NCBI RefSeq assembly: GCF_004300825.1
Contig: NZ_CP036250.1
Span: forward strand, 1,116,001-1,180,000
DNA: 64,000 bases
From: Egicoccus halophilus
GTDB lineage: Bacteria; Actinomycetota; Nitriliruptoria; Nitriliruptorales; Nitriliruptoraceae
Direction: 5' to 3'
Positions 32,901 through 41,932 of the stretch are shown here, one piece after another. The position numbers were made by a program, and so were the translations under genes. The notes below the pieces were generated by a model, which saw nothing but the letters and a program-made list of their open reading frames with translations, was not told the origin of the DNA and did no database searches. The first letter of the stretch is position 1. Every line of letters begins with the position of its first letter.

Positions 32901-34084
32901 GTGAGCGTCCGACCGCGCCACTGGTCGCCCGCATGCGCGGGTTCGGCACCACCATCTTCGGCGAGATGACCGCGCTGGCCCTCGCGCACGACGCGGTCAA
33001 CCTCGGCCAGGGGTTCCCCGACGAGGACCCACCGGCGCTGATGGTCGACGCGGTCGTCGACGCCATGCGGGCGGGCCACCACCAGTACGCCCCCGGGCCG
33101 GGGGTGGCGGCGCTCCGACGGGCCGTCGCCGACCACCAGCGCCGGTGCTACAGCCTCGAACTGGACCCCGACACGGAGATCAGCATCACCTTCGGCGCCA
33201 CGGAGGCCGTCGCGGCGAGCCTGCTCGCACTGTGCGAGCCCGGCGACGAGGTGCTCGTGCTCGAGCCGACCTACGACGCCTACACCGCCGTGCTGACGCT
33301 GGCCGGCGCGGTCGAGGTACGGGTGCCGCTGCGAGCGCCGGACTTCGCCCTCGACCTCGACGCGCTGCGCGCCGCGGTGACGCCGCGCACCCGCCTGGTG
33401 CTCCTCAACACCCCGCACAACCCCACCGGCACGGTGCTGTCCGACGCCGCGTTGGCGGCGGTCGCCGAACTGTGCCGCGAGCACGACCTGCTCGCCGTGA
33501 CCGACGAGGTCTACGAACATCTCGTCTACGACGGCCGACACCGGCCGCTGGCGACGTGGCCGGGCATGCGCGAGCGCACCGTCACCGTCTCCTCGGCCGG
33601 CAAGACGTTCTCGTGCACCGGCTGGAAGGTCGGCTGGGCCTGCGCGCCGCCACCGCTGACCGCGGCGCTGCGCACGACCAAGCAGTTCCTGTCCTTCTCG
33701 GGCGGGACGCCCCTGCAGTACGGCGTGGCCGCCGGCCTCGACGCCGGGGACGCGTGGTTCGACGCGCTCCGCGAACGCCACCGACGTCGCCGGGACCTCG
33801 TCGTCGACCGGCTGCGTGCCGGTGGTGCGGCGGTGCACTCGCCGGCCGGCGGGTACTTCGTCACCCTCGACGTGCGCTCGCTCGGACACGAGGACGGCGA
33901 GGCGTTCTGCCGCTGGGCACCCGCCGCGCTCGGGGTCGCCGCCGTCCCGGTCGCGGCCTTCGTGCGCGACCCCGCCCCGGTCCGCTCGCTGGTCCGCCTG
34001 GCCATCTGCAAGCCCGAGCCGGTCCTCGCCGAGGGCGTGGACCGGCTCCTGCACGCCCGTGACGTCGCAGGAGCACGACCGTGA
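32897..34084 (+). CDS. class I/II PLP-dependent aminotransferase
   Basis: 395 residues. Fold-type I motifs: NLGQGFPDEDPP near residue 36, NTPHNPTGTVL, TDEVYEHLVYDG and the Schiff-base Lys236 in SSAGKTFSCTGWKVGW. The NxGQGFPD start is shared with kynurenine/glutamine/methionine aminotransferases (YbdL/KAT type). The nitrilase-like gene coupled downstream by GTGA supports a glutamine transaminase/omega-amidase pathway, in which the resulting alpha-ketoglutaramate is hydrolysed. Confidence 0.9.
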   Translation: MSERPTAPLVARMRGFGTTIFGEMTALALAHDAVNLGQGFPDEDPPALMVDAVVDAMRAGHHQYAPGPGVAALRRAVADHQRRCYSLELDPDTEISITFGATEAVAASLLALCEPGDEVLVLEPTYDAYTAVLTLAGAVEVRVPLRAPDFALDLDALRAAVTPRTRLVLLNTPHNPTGTVLSDAALAAVAELCREHDLLAVTDEVYEHLVYDGRHRPLATWPGMRERTVTVSSAGKTFSCTGWKVGWACAPPPLTAALRTTKQFLSFSGGTPLQYGVAAGLDAGDAWFDALRERHRRRRDLVVDRLRAGGAAVHSPAGGYFVTLDVRSLGHEDGEAFCRWAPAALGVAAVPVAAFVRDPAPVRSLVRLAICKPEPVLAEGVDRLLHARDVAGARP

Positions 34085-34845
34085 GGATCGCTGCCGTCCA
34101 GCACGACATCGTCTGGGAGGACCGCGAGGCGACGCTGCGCGCCCTCGACGGCCGCGTCGCCGCGGCCGCCGCCGGCGGCGCGCGACTGGTCGCCTTCTCG
34201 GAGATGTTCGCCACCGGGTTCTCGATGAACACCCACACCACCGCGGAGCCCCTCGACGGGCCGATCGCGACGTGGATGGCGGAGCAGGCCAGTCGCCACG
34301 ACGTGTGGGTGGCCGGCTCGCTGGCGCTGCAGGCCGAGGAGCACGACCTGCCGGTCAACGCGCTGCTGCTGGTGTCACCCGACGGCCGGCACCACCGTTA
34401 CGACAAGATCCAACCGTTCCGCTACGCCGGGGAGCACGAGCGCTTCGCCGCCGGCAAGGCGCCGCTCACGGTCGACGTCGAGGGCGTCCGCCTCGGCCTG
34501 TTCGTCTGCTACGACCTGCGGTTCGCCGACGAGTTCTGGGCCGTCGCCCGCGACACCGACGCCTACCTGGTGGTCGCCAACTGGCCGGCCGCGCGCCGCC
34601 ACCACTGGCGGACCCTGCTCGACGCGCGCGCGATCGAGAACCAGGCCTATGTCGTCGGCGTCAACCGCGTCGGCGAAGGGGGCGGGCTGCGCTACACCGG
34701 CGACAGCCGGGTGGTCGACCCGCTGGGGGAGACGCTCGTGTCGGCGGCGGGGAGCGAGACGGTGCTGTTCGCCGACCTCGACCCGGCCGTGGTCGCCCGC
34801 GTGCGCACCGACCTGCCGTTCCTTCCCGACCGCCGCACCGGCTGA
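34081..34845 (+). CDS. carbon-nitrogen hydrolase, omega-amidase-like
   Basis: 254 residues from GTG 34081. The nitrilase catalytic triad is seen: Glu41 in AFSEMFATGFSM, Lys109 in YDKIQPF and Cys143 in FVCYDLRFADEFW. FSMNT after the Glu and the YDLRFP-like context are characteristic of omega-amidase (NIT2/YafV). Predicted to hydrolyse alpha-ketoglutaramate or alpha-ketosuccinamate formed by the coupled aminotransferase, making transamination irreversible. Cytoplasmic. Confidence 0.88.
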   Translation: MRIAAVQHDIVWEDREATLRALDGRVAAAAAGGARLVAFSEMFATGFSMNTHTTAEPLDGPIATWMAEQASRHDVWVAGSLALQAEEHDLPVNALLLVSPDGRHHRYDKIQPFRYAGEHERFAAGKAPLTVDVEGVRLGLFVCYDLRFADEFWAVARDTDAYLVVANWPAARRHHWRTLLDARAIENQAYVVGVNRVGEGGGLRYTGDSRVVDPLGETLVSAAGSETVLFADLDPAVVARVRTDLPFLPDRRTG

Positions 34846-34887
34846 GCCGCCCTCCCCGCCGCCATCCGTCCCGACAGGACTCGTTGC

Positions 34888-35784
34888 ATGCACGTCGCTC
34901 TCGTCACGGCCGCCGTCGACCTCGACTTCCTGGAGGCGGTCGACGACGCGCTGGTCACCGCACTCGAGGACCGTGGGGTGCGGGTGACCGAGCCCCGGTG
35001 GGACGACCCGGCGGTGGACTGGTCGACGTTCGACCTCGCCCTGGTGCGCACCACCTGGGACTACCCGGGACGGCGCGACGAGTTCGTCGCCTGGGCCGCG
35101 GCCGCCGGCGAGCGCACCCGCCTGTTCAACCCGCCCGACGTGCTGCGCTGGAACACCCACAAGTCCTACCTGCTCGAGCTCGAGGAGCGCGGGGCTCCCG
35201 TGGTGCCGACGGCCTGGCTCGGTCAGGGGGACCGCGTCGTGCTCGACGAGCTGCTCGTGGCACGTGGCTGGCGCACCGCCATCGTCAAGCCGGCGGTCGG
35301 TGCGGGCGCGAGCGGCCTGGCGCGCGTCACGGTCGGGGACCCGGACGCGCAGGCGCATCTCGACGCCGAGCTGGCGGTCGGTGACGTCCTCGTGCAGCCC
35401 TACCTCGCCGCGGTCGAGACCCGCGGTGAGCTGTCGGTGGTCGTGGTCGACGGGGCGGTCAGCCACGCGGTGCGCAAGGTGCCCAGTGGCGGCGAGTTCC
35501 GCATCCAGGAGGAGTTCGGCGGCCGCTACGCCAGCGAGACGCTGGACGTCGACACCGAGGCGCTGGTGCGCTGGATCGTCGAGGCCACGGGCCACGACCT
35601 GCTGGTGGCGCGGGTCGACCTGCTCGAGGACGAGGTCGGCCAGCTGCAGTTGGCGGAGCTCGAGGCGACCGAACCCGACCTGTACCTGCGCACCGAGCCG
35701 GCCGCGGCCGGTCGCCTGGCCGACGCGGTGGTGCGTCGCCTCGGCTCCCCGGCCGGGGAGGACACCCGTCCGCCTGCCGGCTGA
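34888..35784 (+). CDS. ATP-grasp domain protein (RimK/glutathione-synthetase-like)
   Basis: 298 residues. It has an N-terminal pre-grasp domain with VRTTWDYPGRRDEF and NPPDVLRWNTHKSYLLELEE, then the ATP-grasp core: AIVKPAVGAGASGL (nucleotide-binding lysine), VLVQPYLAAVETRGELSVVV and a metal site near VARVDLLEDEVGQLQLAELE. Close relatives are annotated as uncharacterised ATP-grasp ligases, so the acceptor substrate is unknown. It begins 42 bp after the amidase gene on the same strand. Confidence 0.85.
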   Translation: MHVALVTAAVDLDFLEAVDDALVTALEDRGVRVTEPRWDDPAVDWSTFDLALVRTTWDYPGRRDEFVAWAAAAGERTRLFNPPDVLRWNTHKSYLLELEERGAPVVPTAWLGQGDRVVLDELLVARGWRTAIVKPAVGAGASGLARVTVGDPDAQAHLDAELAVGDVLVQPYLAAVETRGELSVVVVDGAVSHAVRKVPSGGEFRIQEEFGGRYASETLDVDTEALVRWIVEATGHDLLVARVDLLEDEVGQLQLAELEATEPDLYLRTEPAAAGRLADAVVRRLGSPAGEDTRPPAG

Positions 35785-35827
35785 CCTGCGAACCTCGGGC
35801 GAACGCGTCGAGACAGGAGCAGCGCAG

Positions 35828-36730
35828 GTGAGGATCGCGATCACGGGTGCCACCGGACTGATCGGTCGGGCGCTGACCGAGGACCTGCAGGGCGACGGCC
35901 ACCAGGTGGTCGCGGTCACCCGCGACCCGTCGGCGGCCGCCGCCGGGGACGTGGTGTGGGACCCCGCCGCCGGTCACATCGACGCTGCGGGGCTCGAGGG
36001 GCTCGACGGGGTCGTCCACCTCGCCGGTGAACCGATCGGCGACGCGCGCTGGAGCGAGGACACCAAACGACGCATCCACGACAGCCGCGTGCAGGGCACG
36101 ACGCTGCTGGCCCGGACGCTGGTGGGGCTGGACGCACCGCCCCCGGTGCTGGTGTCGGGCTCGGCGGTCGGGTTCTACGGGGACCGCGGCGACGAGGTGC
36201 TCACCGAGGTGTCCACGCCCGGCGACGACTTCCTCGCCGGCGTGTGCGCCGACTGGGAGGCGGCGGCCGAACCGGCCCGGGCTGGCGGGATCCGGGTCGT
36301 GCATCCGCGCACCGGCGTCGTGATCGCGGCCGACGGTCCCCTGATCGACAAGATCGAACTGCCGTTCAAGCTCGGCGTCGGCGGCAAGGTCGGCTCCGGT
36401 CGGCAGTACGTGCCGTGGATCTCGCTGACCGACGAGGTCCGGGCCCTGCGGTTCCTGCTCGAGCACGACCTCGAGGGGCCGGTGAACCTGACCGGGCCCG
36501 AACCGGTGACCAACGCGGAACTGACCCGCCTCCTCGGTGAGGTCCTGCGCCGACCGACCGTGCTGCCCATCCCGACCTTCGCCGTCACGGCGCTGTACGG
36601 CGAGATGGGCCGGACGCTGGCCAGCGTCAGCCAGCGGGCGGTCCCGCAGCGGCTGCTCGACGCCGGGTTCCGCTTCGTCCACGGCGAGCTGCGTGGGGCC
36701 CTGCGGGAGGCGCTGCGCCCCGCGGCGTGA
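35828..36730 (+). CDS. TIGR01777-family NAD(P)-dependent epimerase
   Basis: 300 residues from GTG 35828. Rossmann motif GATGLIGRAL at residues about 6-15. HLAGEPIGDARWSEDTKRRI and SGSAVGFYGDRGDEVLTE are hallmarks of TIGR01777 (YfcH-type) proteins, followed by SLTDEVRALRFLLEH and the family C-terminus RFVHGELRGALREAL. The physiological substrate is unknown. It starts 43 bp after the ATP-grasp gene. Confidence 0.88.
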   Translation: MRIAITGATGLIGRALTEDLQGDGHQVVAVTRDPSAAAAGDVVWDPAAGHIDAAGLEGLDGVVHLAGEPIGDARWSEDTKRRIHDSRVQGTTLLARTLVGLDAPPPVLVSGSAVGFYGDRGDEVLTEVSTPGDDFLAGVCADWEAAAEPARAGGIRVVHPRTGVVIAADGPLIDKIELPFKLGVGGKVGSGRQYVPWISLTDEVRALRFLLEHDLEGPVNLTGPEPVTNAELTRLLGEVLRRPTVLPIPTFAVTALYGEMGRTLASVSQRAVPQRLLDAGFRFVHGELRGALREALRPAA

Positions 36731-36799
36731 GGGTCCGCGGCCCGGCCGCCGGACCGACCGGATGCGAGGGACGGTCGGCGGCCGTGGCACGCTTGCGGC

Positions 36800-38098
36800 A
36801 TGCGCGTCCTGATGCTGACCTGGGAGTACCCCCCACACGTCGTCGGTGGGCTCGGCCGCCACTGCGCGGCGCTCGCCCGCAACCTCGTCGCGCAGGGCCA
36901 CGACGTCCACGTCGTCACCCGCGGCCCGTCGTCGCACGCGGCGGCCGCCGGCGGCGAGGTGGGCGACGTCCCGCTCGAGGAATGGCGCGAGGGCGTCCAC
37001 GTCGTGCGGGTGCCCGAGGCGCCCCCGGTCATCCCGTTCGAGGACCTGGTGCCGTGGGTGCTCGCGTTCAACAACCGGGTCCAGGCCGCCGCGGCCGGTC
37101 TCGCCCGCCGCTACGACGTCGACGTGGTGCACGCCCACGACTGGTTGGTCGCCTACGCCGCGGCCGGCATCAAGGAGGCGTTCGGGCTGCCGCTGGTGGC
37201 GACCGTCCACGCCACCGAGTACGGCCGCCACCAGGGCTGGCTGCCGGGCCCCATGAACAAGCTCATCCACCAGGTCGAGTGGTGGCTGACCTACGAGGCC
37301 CGCCGGGTCATCACCTGCTCGACCTACATGCGTGAGCAGGTGGAGGACATCTTCGCTCTTCCCGACGACAAGGTGGACGTGGTCCCCAACGGGGTCGCCG
37401 TGCGCGACTTCGCGCTCCCGGCCGACGAGGTGGCCGACTTCCGTCGCACCCTGGTCGGACCGCGCACCCGCATGGTGCTGTTCGCCGGGAGGCTCGAGTA
37501 CGAGAAGGGGGTGCAGACGGTGCTGGAGGCCCTGCAGGAGGTGCGGGCGGCCGTCGGTCCGGTCAAGTTCTTCATCGCCGGGATCGGGACCTACTCGGCG
37601 ACGCTGCGGCGTCGGGTCCGCGAACTCGGGCTGCGCCGCCACGTGCACTTCACCGGCTTCCTCGCCGACCACGAACTCCGCCTGCACTACGCGGCCGCCG
37701 ACGTCGCGGTGGCGCCCAGCATCTACGAGCCGTTCGGCCTGGTCGCGGTCGAGGCGATGGCGTGCGGCACCCCCGTGGTGGCCGGCGACACCGGCGGGCT
37801 GCGCGAGATCGTCGCGGGCGGCTCGGGACTGAGCTTCCCGCCCCAGGACGCGGGCGAGCTGGCCGGTGCGCTGACCCGGGTGCTGGCCGACCGTGAACTG
37901 GCGCAGGGCATGGTGGCCCGCGCGCACGCACGCATCCGGGACCGCTACGACTGGGCGTCGGTGGCGGCCGCGACCGTCGGCGTCTACCACCGGGCGGTCG
38001 CGGAGGAGGCCGAACTCGCCGGTGGGGAGCAGCGACCCGCGCTGCGGCCGATCCTGCGGGCGGCCCCCATCCTGGCACTCGACGAGGCTGCCGGGTGA
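36800..38098 (+). CDS. GT4-family glycosyltransferase
   Basis: 432 residues starting MRVLMLTWEYPPHVVGGLGR, the GT-B N-terminus shared with GlgA-like actinobacterial enzymes. VVHAHDWLVAYAAAG, VPNGVAVRDF, LFAGRLEYEKGVQTVLEAL and the C-terminal EPFGLVAVEAMACGTPVVAG motif (the E-x7-E phosphate/ribose site) follow. The donor is probably an NDP-sugar. Its neighbourhood (trehalose/glycogen genes 20 kb away, mannan locus next door) fits either glycogen/maltose-1-phosphate synthesis or a surface glycan; sequence alone cannot decide. Confidence 0.85.
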   Translation: MRVLMLTWEYPPHVVGGLGRHCAALARNLVAQGHDVHVVTRGPSSHAAAAGGEVGDVPLEEWREGVHVVRVPEAPPVIPFEDLVPWVLAFNNRVQAAAAGLARRYDVDVVHAHDWLVAYAAAGIKEAFGLPLVATVHATEYGRHQGWLPGPMNKLIHQVEWWLTYEARRVITCSTYMREQVEDIFALPDDKVDVVPNGVAVRDFALPADEVADFRRTLVGPRTRMVLFAGRLEYEKGVQTVLEALQEVRAAVGPVKFFIAGIGTYSATLRRRVRELGLRRHVHFTGFLADHELRLHYAAADVAVAPSIYEPFGLVAVEAMACGTPVVAGDTGGLREIVAGGSGLSFPPQDAGELAGALTRVLADRELAQGMVARAHARIRDRYDWASVAAATVGVYHRAVAEEAELAGGEQRPALRPILRAAPILALDEAAG

Positions 38099-38131
38099 GC
38101 ACGGCCCGCGGGCCGCAACGCACGACGTCGT

Positions 38132-38160
38132 TTGACGCGAACCGGGGAACGCGCTTTCGT
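38132..38160 (+). promoter_or_regulatory. lacI promoter with overlapping LacI-type operator
   Basis: TTGACG (38132-38137), 17-bp spacer, TTTCGT (38155-38160). GAACGCGCTTTC at 38147-38158 matches the LacI-type palindrome GAAAGCGCTTTC at 11 of 12 positions and overlaps the -10 box, suggesting autoregulation. Confidence 0.55.
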
Positions 38161-38266
38161 AACCGGGCGGAACGGGGCGCCGCGGCGCTCGCCGTGCCCG
38201 CACGTCCCGCGCCGTCCGTCGGCCCCGCGGCCGTTGTCGTCCGTCGCCAGACCCCCGGGGGCTGCC

Positions 38267-39439
38267 GTGAGCACCGATCAGGCCCCGCCCGGGGCGCCTC
38301 CGACAGACGGGACACCTCCGACACCCGGGGCGCCGGCGACCGACGGGGCGCCTCCGGCCCACGGGGCGACACCGGTGACGCCACGACCGGGTCGCATCAC
38401 CATCGCCGACGTCGCCCGCGCCGCCGGCGTGTCGCGCAGCGCGGTGTCCTTCGCGCTCAACGACCGGCCGGGCATCGGGACCGACACCCGCGCCCGGATC
38501 CTGCGCGTCGCCGACGAGTTGGGCTGGCGTCCCAGCGCCCGGGCGCGGGCACTGGCCAGCGACCGGGCCAACGCCGTGGGCTTCGTCTTCGCCCGCCCGG
38601 TCGAGCTGCTCAGTGCCGACCCGTTCTTCAGCCAGTTCCTCGCCGGACTGGAGATGGTGCTCTCACCGCTCGACCAGGCACTGGTGCTGCAGGTCATCAC
38701 CGGCGGGCAGGAGGCCGAGGCGGCCGCCTACCGCCGTATGGCGCACGCCGGGCGCGTCGACGGCTTCGTGCTCACCGACGCCCGTGAGGACGACCCGCGC
38801 TTCGCGGTGCTCGAAGGGACCGGGCTGCCGGCGGTGCTCGCCGGTGACGCGACGGCCCAGACCCCCTACCCGACGCTGGGGCCCGACGAGTCGGCCGGGA
38901 CCACCATGGCCGTGCGCCACCTGCTCGAGCTCGGCCATCGTCGCATCGCCTACGTGGCCGGCCCGTCCAACATGCAGCACGCCCGGCGGCGCCGCGACGC
39001 CTGGCACGACGCCATGGTGGCCGCCGGGCACGAACCGGACCTGCTGGTCCACAGCGACTTCACCGGTCCCGGTGGCGCTGCCGCGACCGAGCAGCTGCTG
39101 GACGGCCCGCAGCCACCGACGGCGATCGTCTACGCCAACGACCTGATGGCGACCGCCGGCATGGCGAGCCTGCACCGCGACGGCTGGCGGATCCCCGACG
39201 AGGTGTCGGTGATCGGCTACGACGACATCACGCTGGCCGCCCACACCTCGCCGCCGCTGACCACCGTGCGTCAGGACGTCGTCGGCATCGGCCGGCTGGT
39301 CGCCGCCGAACTGCTGGCGCGGATCGGGGGCGTGCCCGTCGCCACCCCACCGCTGCGCAACCCCGAGCTGGTCGTGCGTGACACCACCGCCCCGCCGCCC
39401 TCCGGACCCCCGCGGGCGCGCCGCAGCCGCGGCCGCTGA
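38267..39439 (+). CDS. LacI-family transcriptional regulator of the mannan locus
   Basis: 390 residues from GTG 38267; a later GTG near 38373 would remove a Pro/Gly-rich leader of about 36 residues. The HTH reads ITIADVARAAGVSRSAVSFA with hinge helix LNDRPGIGTDTRARIL. The periplasmic-binding-like ligand domain contains GRVDGFVLTDA, GHRRIAYVAGP and VSVIGYDDITLAAHTSPPLT, then TTVRQD. It is convergent with the alpha-galactosidase and 2.5 kb from the transporter operon, whose promoter carries a LacI-type site. The likely inducer is a manno- or galacto-oligosaccharide. Confidence 0.9.
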   Translation: MSTDQAPPGAPPTDGTPPTPGAPATDGAPPAHGATPVTPRPGRITIADVARAAGVSRSAVSFALNDRPGIGTDTRARILRVADELGWRPSARARALASDRANAVGFVFARPVELLSADPFFSQFLAGLEMVLSPLDQALVLQVITGGQEAEAAAYRRMAHAGRVDGFVLTDAREDDPRFAVLEGTGLPAVLAGDATAQTPYPTLGPDESAGTTMAVRHLLELGHRRIAYVAGPSNMQHARRRRDAWHDAMVAAGHEPDLLVHSDFTGPGGAAATEQLLDGPQPPTAIVYANDLMATAGMASLHRDGWRIPDEVSVIGYDDITLAAHTSPPLTTVRQDVVGIGRLVAAELLARIGGVPVATPPLRNPELVVRDTTAPPPSGPPRARRSRGR

Positions 39440-39506
39440 CCGCCGGCACCCGGAGCCGCCGACAGCGGCGTCGCGGCCGCTGACCGCCGACGCACCGCGC
39501 TGGTGC

Positions 39507-41699
39507 TCAGGTGACGGTGTCGCACGCGGTGACGGCGAGCACGGTGGCGGTCTGCGGGTGGTGGGCGTGGAGGGCGACGCCGTGCCCCGCGAGGTGGGCG
39601 CCGCTCGCCGTCACGTGACCCTCGGCGTACCAGGCGGGGGGGCGGCCGCCGGCCGGGGGATCGGTCAGCTCGTCGACCAGCTCGACGCGGTAGCGACGCT
39701 CGGCGACGAGCCCGGGCAGCCGCACCGCACTCGCGCGCGCCCAGGCCGAGCTCGTCGCCTGGACGTGACAGAACAGCGCGCGCTCCGGCGTCACCACGCC
39801 GTGCACGAGCGCGTGCTCGTCGGGGTGGTCGACCCGCACGACCCGCCCCCCGTGCAGCACGGGACGCCACGCGCGGTAGCGGGTGATCGCGCGTCGCAGC
39901 TGGTCGCGCTCCTGCTCGCTGGTGCGGGTGAGGTCCCACTCGATGCCGAGGTGCCCGAAGAACGCCGTCGCGAGCCGCAGCGAGAGGCTGGTGGTCCGTG
40001 CGGTGGTGTGGGCCGTGGCGGGCCCGACGTGCGATCCGACCAGCTCCGGGGGCAGCAGCAGCGAGAGCGTGCGCTGGATCGCCTGCCGCTCGACCGGGTC
40101 GTTGGTGTCGGAGGCCCACACCCGGGAGGTGCGGGCGAGGATGCCGAGGTCGACGCGCCCGCCGCCGCCCGAGCAGCTCTCGATCTCCAGGCCGTCGTGG
40201 CCGGCCAGCACGTCGTCGATCAGGTCGTACAGGGCGTGCACGTGGGCGGAGGTGGCGGCGATCCCGTCACGTTCCGCGGCGACGTGGTCGCGGTTGTAGT
40301 CCCACTTGAGGTAGGCCGCGCCGGTCTCGTCGATCAGCGCGTGCAGCCGGTCGCGCAGCAGGGCGGCCAGGTCCTCGCGCGCGATGTCGAGCACGTGCTG
40401 GTTGCGCGTGGTCGGCCCCGAGGTCCGCGACAGCGCGACGGAGGGGTCGGCGCGGAACAGCTCCGAGTCGGGGTTGACCATCTCCGGCTCGAACCACAGC
40501 CCGAACTGCATGCCACGTTCCCGCACGCGCCGTGCCAACGGCGCGAGGCCCTCGGGGTGCACCTGTGGGTCGACGTACCAGTCGCCGAGACCGGCGGTGT
40601 CGTCGCGCCGGCCGAGGAACCAGCCGTCGTCGAGCACGAAGCGTTCGACGCCGAGCTCGGCGGCGACGTCGGCCAGCCGCTCGAGCGTGTCGGCGTCGTG
40701 GTCGAAGTACACCGCCTCCCAGGTGTTGAGGGTGACCGGGCGGGGCGTGCGGGGGTGCGAGGGGCGGGCGCGCACGAACGCGTGGAAGGCGTCGGAGACG
40801 CCGTTGAGGCCGCTGGCCGACGCGACCGCGTACACGGCGGGGGTGACGTAGGTCTCGCCGGGGGCGAGCAGGATCTCGCCCGGGTGCAGGTGCTCACCCA
40901 GCTGCAGCAGGGCGAAACCGTCGGCGGTGCGCTCGGCACGCAGCTCGCTGTTGCCCGACCAGGCGAGGTGGGCCGCCCACACCTGGCCGGCCTCGTCGCT
41001 GCAGCCGGTGCTGCCGGCGAGCAGCAGCGGCGGGTCCTCGTGCGAGGTGCGCCCCCGGACGTTGACCCGTTCGATGCGCCCCACCTGCCACGGGTGGCGT
41101 TGCAGGGAGAACTCGCGGACCCAGCGGCCGGCGACGTCGAGGACCTCCCGCGCGCGGTCACCGACGGGCAGCGTGACCCGCAGCGCGTCGAGCCGGTAGT
41201 CGTCGGGGCCGGGGGGCGCGGGGCGCGGTCGGCCCAGTCCCGGGGTGCGCGAGGGGAACGACGTCCCGCTGGGCGTGGCACCGCCCCGCAGGTTGGTCAC
41301 CGCGGCGCGCGCCCGGACGACGTCGTGGTCGTCGATGCGCAGCTCGACGTGCAGTCGCAGCCCACGGGTCGTGTCGTCGGCGACGGTGACCAGTCCGTCG
41401 GGCGACCAGATCGTGGTCACCGCGTCGAGGTCGGGTGCCCAGCCGGTGCCGTCCAGGAACGCGCCGCGCAACGCCGGCGAGCCCTGCCATCCGGTGGCGT
41501 GCATGGGCAGCAGGTCCAGGGGCAGCGGGGCGTCGACGGTCGCCTGGGTCTGGGCCGGGGTGCTGGCGGCGACGGCTCCGGCGGCGTCGTCGTCCACCGG
41601 CGCGGGTCCCCACGCCCGCACGATCGGGACCCGTCCCTCGGGCGCCTCGACCAGCAGGGCGCTGCGGGTCCCGGTCAGCCAGCGCATCTCGTTCGTCAT
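39507..41699 (-). CDS. alpha-galactosidase, GH36
   Basis: 730 residues from ATG 41699. The N-terminal beta-supersandwich precedes a TIM barrel with FVLDDGWFLGRRDDTAGLGD, then the nucleophile Asp467 in YLKWDYNRD, ESCSGGGGRVDLGI and acid/base Asp531 in WASDTNDP; the 64-residue spacing is as in GH36. It has no signal peptide and is therefore cytoplasmic. It removes alpha-1,6-galactose side groups from imported galactomanno-oligosaccharides. It is divergent from the transporter operon and shares the intergenic control region. Confidence 0.93.
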   Translation of the reverse strand: MTNEMRWLTGTRSALLVEAPEGRVPIVRAWGPAPVDDDAAGAVAASTPAQTQATVDAPLPLDLLPMHATGWQGSPALRGAFLDGTGWAPDLDAVTTIWSPDGLVTVADDTTRGLRLHVELRIDDHDVVRARAAVTNLRGGATPSGTSFPSRTPGLGRPRPAPPGPDDYRLDALRVTLPVGDRAREVLDVAGRWVREFSLQRHPWQVGRIERVNVRGRTSHEDPPLLLAGSTGCSDEAGQVWAAHLAWSGNSELRAERTADGFALLQLGEHLHPGEILLAPGETYVTPAVYAVASASGLNGVSDAFHAFVRARPSHPRTPRPVTLNTWEAVYFDHDADTLERLADVAAELGVERFVLDDGWFLGRRDDTAGLGDWYVDPQVHPEGLAPLARRVRERGMQFGLWFEPEMVNPDSELFRADPSVALSRTSGPTTRNQHVLDIAREDLAALLRDRLHALIDETGAAYLKWDYNRDHVAAERDGIAATSAHVHALYDLIDDVLAGHDGLEIESCSGGGGRVDLGILARTSRVWASDTNDPVERQAIQRTLSLLLPPELVGSHVGPATAHTTARTTSLSLRLATAFFGHLGIEWDLTRTSEQERDQLRRAITRYRAWRPVLHGGRVVRVDHPDEHALVHGVVTPERALFCHVQATSSAWARASAVRLPGLVAERRYRVELVDELTDPPAGGRPPAWYAEGHVTASGAHLAGHGVALHAHHPQTATVLAVTACDTVT

Positions 41700-41769
41700 G
41701 TCGTCTCCACGGGCTCGTCCGTCGGACCCTAGTGCTGCGGGGCAGAGGTCCCCACTTGCTGCCTTGCGG

Positions 41770-41798
41770 TTGACATGGGGTAACTGAATCGGTTTAGT
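41770..41798 (+). promoter_or_regulatory. transporter-operon promoter with overlapping operator
   Basis: TTGACA (41770-41775), exactly 17 bp, then TTTAGT (41793-41798). CTGAATCGGTTTAG at 41784-41797 is an imperfect dyad in which every mismatch is a transition, with the central CG of LacI-family sites. It overlaps the -10 box, a repressing position. Confidence 0.65.
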
Positions 41799-41932
41799 GG
41801 GTTCGGGCGGGAGAGGGATCGCCCAGGCCACCGGCCACGTCGTACGTCGCAGGCACCTCCTGGCGGAGGGCCGTGCTCGGCGTACCCGCGGACCTCTTCT
41901 CCCACAGGCTGACGACGAGGGAGAGCAGCATC

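Noticed and set aside
35459-38362. 967-codon minus-strand frame
   Set aside because: Antisense shadow of the ATP-grasp, epimerase and glycosyltransferase genes, all with clear family motifs.
39378-41732. 784-codon plus-strand frame opposite the alpha-galactosidase
   Set aside because: The minus strand carries the GH36 catalytic residues; the plus translation has no recognisable domain.
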